DNA of 6,113 nucleotides, taken from contig PLYX01000176.1 in assembly GCA_003151895.1 (NCBI GenBank), forward strand, positions 247 through 6,359, written 5' to 3'. Of this stretch, positions 4,603 to 6,113 are shown in pieces. This stretch comes from Solirubrobacterales bacterium. Its GTDB lineage: Bacteria > Actinomycetota > Thermoleophilia > Solirubrobacterales > Solirubrobacteraceae. Below the pieces are notes generated by a model that saw nothing but the letters and a program-made list of their open reading frames with translations, was not told the origin of the DNA and searched no databases. Both the position numbers and the translations under genes were made by a program. Position 1 is the first letter of the stretch. Each line of letters begins with the position of its first letter.

Positions 4603-5586
4603 GTGCGCGCCGTCCAGATCAGCGAGCTCTCGGGTCCGGACGCCATCCGCGTGGTGGACGCCCCGGCACCTGAGCCGAGCCACATGCTCACCCCTGGCGA
4701 GGGCGTCGTGATCGACGTGGCCGCCGCGGGGGTGTCGTTCCCGGACGTGCTGCAGACGAGGGGGCTCTACCAGGTCAAGCCCGACCTGCCGTTCATTCCG
4801 GGAGCGGAGGTCGCCGGCACGGTGGCCCTATCGCCCGCCGGCAGCGTCTTTCAGCCCGGTGATCGCGTGATGGCGTTCACGGTGCTCGGCGGCATGGCGG
4901 AGCAGGCGGTTGCCCCGGCATACCTCACGTTCGCGCTGCCCGAGGAGCTCGACTTCGCGCAGGGGGCCTCGCTGATTCTCAACTACCACACCGTCTACTT
5001 CGCGCTGAAGCTGAGGGGGCGATTGAAGGAGGGGGAGCGCGTGCTCGTGCACGGCGCGGCCGGCGGAGTGGGCACCGCCGCGCTGCAGGTGGCCAAGGCG
5101 CTCGGGGCCTCCACGATCGCGGTGGTGTCAAGCGATGAGAAGGAGCGCGTCGCGCGCGAAGCCGGGGCCGATGAGGTGGTGCGCTCGGACGGTCCCTGGC
5201 GCGAACAGGTCGTGGAGCTGACCGGCGGCGGCGTGGACGTCGTGCTCGACCCGGTCGGCGGCGATCGCTTCACCGACAGCCTGCGCGCCCTGCGCGAGGA
5301 CGGGCGCCTCTTGGTGGTCGGATTCACCGGCGGGGGGATCCCCGAGGTGAAGGTGAACCGCCTGCTGCTGCGCAACGTCTCCGTGGTGGGCGCCGGGTGG
5401 GGCGCATATGTGATGGGCAACGTTGAGCGCAACCGCGAGAACGGGGAGGCGGTCGCCAAGATGATCGCCGACGGCTTCATCCGCCCGATCGTCGGAGGCC
5501 GCTACCCGCTGGAGCACGCTGTGGATGCGTTCGCGCAGATCGACGAGCGCCGTGCCCTGGGGAAGGTCGTGCTGGAGGTCAGCTGA
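4603..5586 (+). CDS. NADPH:quinone oxidoreductase, zinc-free medium-chain dehydrogenase family
   Basis: A 327-residue cytoplasmic enzyme expected to reduce quinones or other electrophilic enones/carbonyls with NADPH. The N-terminal GroES-like domain (about 1-125) begins VRAVQISELSGPDAIRVVD, and the segment AAGVSFPDVLQTRGLYQ is typical of the quinone-reductase branch. The Cys and His zinc ligands of true alcohol dehydrogenases are missing. The Rossmann domain (about 126-260) carries HGAAGGVGTAALQVAKALGA (150-169), the AxxGxxG nucleotide-binding loop, followed by VDVVLDPVGG. The C-terminal ERRALGKVVLEV (315-326) is the usual family ending. Length is normal. The GTG at 4603 is used as start because it aligns with the family's usual first residues and no upstream in-frame ATG fits. 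It is divergent from the envelope operon, and operator-like repeats abut the start. The exact substrate is unknown. Confidence 0.93.
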   Translation: MRAVQISELSGPDAIRVVDAPAPEPSHMLTPGEGVVIDVAAAGVSFPDVLQTRGLYQVKPDLPFIPGAEVAGTVALSPAGSVFQPGDRVMAFTVLGGMAEQAVAPAYLTFALPEELDFAQGASLILNYHTVYFALKLRGRLKEGERVLVHGAAGGVGTAALQVAKALGASTIAVVSSDEKERVAREAGADEVVRSDGPWREQVVELTGGGVDVVLDPVGGDRFTDSLRALREDGRLLVVGFTGGGIPEVKVNRLLLRNVSVVGAGWGAYVMGNVERNRENGEAVAKMIADGFIRPIVGGRYPLEHAVDAFAQIDERRALGKVVLEVS

Positions 5587-5629
5587 GCCGGTCGGGCCGG
5601 ACGATCGCGGCGGCTGCCGGCCTCAGCCG
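5582..5629 (+). terminator. GC-rich nested inverted repeats after the quinone oxidoreductase gene
   Basis: Several alternative stems fold here. GCTGAG-CCGG (5582-5591) pairs with CCGG-C-CTCAGC (5617-5627) across one bulge, and CGGCTG (5611-5616) pairs with CAGCCG (5624-5629). No T-run follows, so this would be a weak or Rho-assisted terminator. Part of the first stem overlaps the stop codon. Confidence 0.35.
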
Positions 5630-5643
5630 AGGAAATAACCACG

Positions 5644-5659
5644 CAGGCAAAGCCGCCTG
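5644..5659 (-). terminator. Small hairpin downstream of the EAL gene
   Basis: CAGGC (5644-5648) and GCCTG (5655-5659) form a 5-bp stem with a 6-base loop. On the minus strand it lies 10 bases after the EAL stop and is followed by GTGGTTATTT, a modest T-rich stretch. A weak intrinsic terminator is possible. Confidence 0.3.
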
Positions 5660-5669
5660 ACTGGCCCGC

Positions 5670-6113
5670 TCACCCGTGCTGTGGCGTTTGCGCCAAGGCG
5701 GGAGTGGTGCTGTCGGCCCACTTCCGAAGGAACGTCTCGGTGGCGGCTACGTCGAGGGGACGGGCGAACAGGAAGCCCTGTCCGCTGTCGCAGTCCTCGT
5801 CTCTGAGCAGGGAGAGCTCTTGTTGTTGTTCTATGCCCTCGGCGAAGGTCTCGATCGAGAGGGCCTTGCCGAGCTGCACGAGGGTGCGGACGAGCGTTTC
5901 GCCCTCCTGGTTGTGTCTCAGCCCTGAGATGAACGACCGGTCGATCTTGAGTGCGTCGACCGGGAACCGTTGGAGATGAGCAAGAGAGGAGTATCCGGTT
6001 CCGAAGTCGTCGATCGCTATCCGTACGCCGAGCTGCTTGATGTCGGTGAGCCGGCGAGCGGTCTCCTCGGCGTTGCGCATGAGCGTCGTCTCGGTGATCT
6101 CGATCGTGAGCGC
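5670..6113 (-). CDS. EAL-domain cyclic-di-GMP phosphodiesterase, N-terminal part outside window
   Basis: The last 147 residues of a protein that enters from the right edge in frame (visible part begins ALTIEITETTLMRN). EAL domains hydrolyse c-di-GMP to pGpG. The motifs present are IEITET (metal-binding Glu), AIDDFGTGYSSLAHL (about 33-47, Asp pair and loop 6), DALKIDRSFI (Lys56), FAEGIEQ (E92 and E95) and GQGFLFARP (Q112). These keep the residues needed for catalysis, so the enzyme is probably active. The ATG at 6080 is internal to the domain and is not the real start. The EAL signature itself and any GGDEF, PAS or membrane sensor lie beyond base 6113. The C-terminus ends a short distance after the domain in an unstructured tail. 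It converges on the quinone oxidoreductase gene, with an 83-base gap. Confidence 0.93.
   Translation of the reverse strand, partial: ALTIEITETTLMRNAEETARRLTDIKQLGVRIAIDDFGTGYSSLAHLQRFPVDALKIDRSFISGLRHNQEGETLVRTLVQLGKALSIETFAEGIEQQQELSLLRDEDCDSGQGFLFARPLDVAATETFLRKWADSTTPALAQTPQHG

Noticed and set aside
4603..5586. Annotation of the oxidoreductase as a zinc-dependent alcohol dehydrogenase.
   Set aside because: The catalytic Cys/His zinc ligands and the structural four-Cys lobe are missing; the sequence follows the quinone-reductase branch.
1..6113. CRISPR arrays, insertion sequences, riboswitches or phage genes.
   Set aside because: No regularly spaced direct repeats, transposase motifs, recognised aptamer cores or phage proteins were seen on either strand.

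Overview
The window comes from a high-GC bacterium, most likely an actinobacterium. Third codon positions are strongly G/C, envelope proteins carry N-terminal membrane anchors, and two starts are leaderless or nearly so behind TANNNT-type -10 boxes. One membrane-anchored protein pairs a VanW-type peptidoglycan-binding domain with a YkuD L,D-transpeptidase. A Thermoleophilia/Solirubrobacterales-like source is my guess from gene style only; no rRNA or marker gene is present to prove it.

Layout, left to right. Bases 1-592 (minus strand) hold a two-gene module: a 55-residue basic protein whose stop overlaps (TTGA) the TTG start of a minimal nucleotidyltransferase that runs off the left edge. Next is a type II tRNA-Ser(GGA) at 679-768 (minus), with a perfect hairpin just upstream of its 5' end. 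A small plus-strand gene (906-1052) encodes a 48-residue single-pass membrane protein. Its stop codon shares a CTAG palindrome with the stop of the gene coming the other way.

Bases 1049-4485 (minus) form a compact three-gene cell-envelope operon. In transcription order it encodes a membrane-anchored NHL-like six-blade beta-propeller, a membrane-anchored six-blade kelch propeller (1-base gap), and a membrane-anchored L,D-transpeptidase (25-base gap). All three share one plan: basic cytoplasmic N-terminus, one transmembrane helix, extracytoplasmic domain. This suggests two propeller proteins that assist or position a peptidoglycan cross-linking enzyme. It is the most interesting part of the window.

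The divergent spacer 4486-4602 contains a strong hairpin abutting the operon's first start codon and two overlapping inverted repeats abutting the GTG start of a plus-strand NADPH:quinone oxidoreductase (4603-5586). Finally, 5670-6113 (minus) is the C-terminal part of an EAL-domain cyclic-di-GMP phosphodiesterase that continues past the right edge. There is no gene-free stretch longer than about 140 bases, and I see no CRISPR array, insertion sequence or rRNA.
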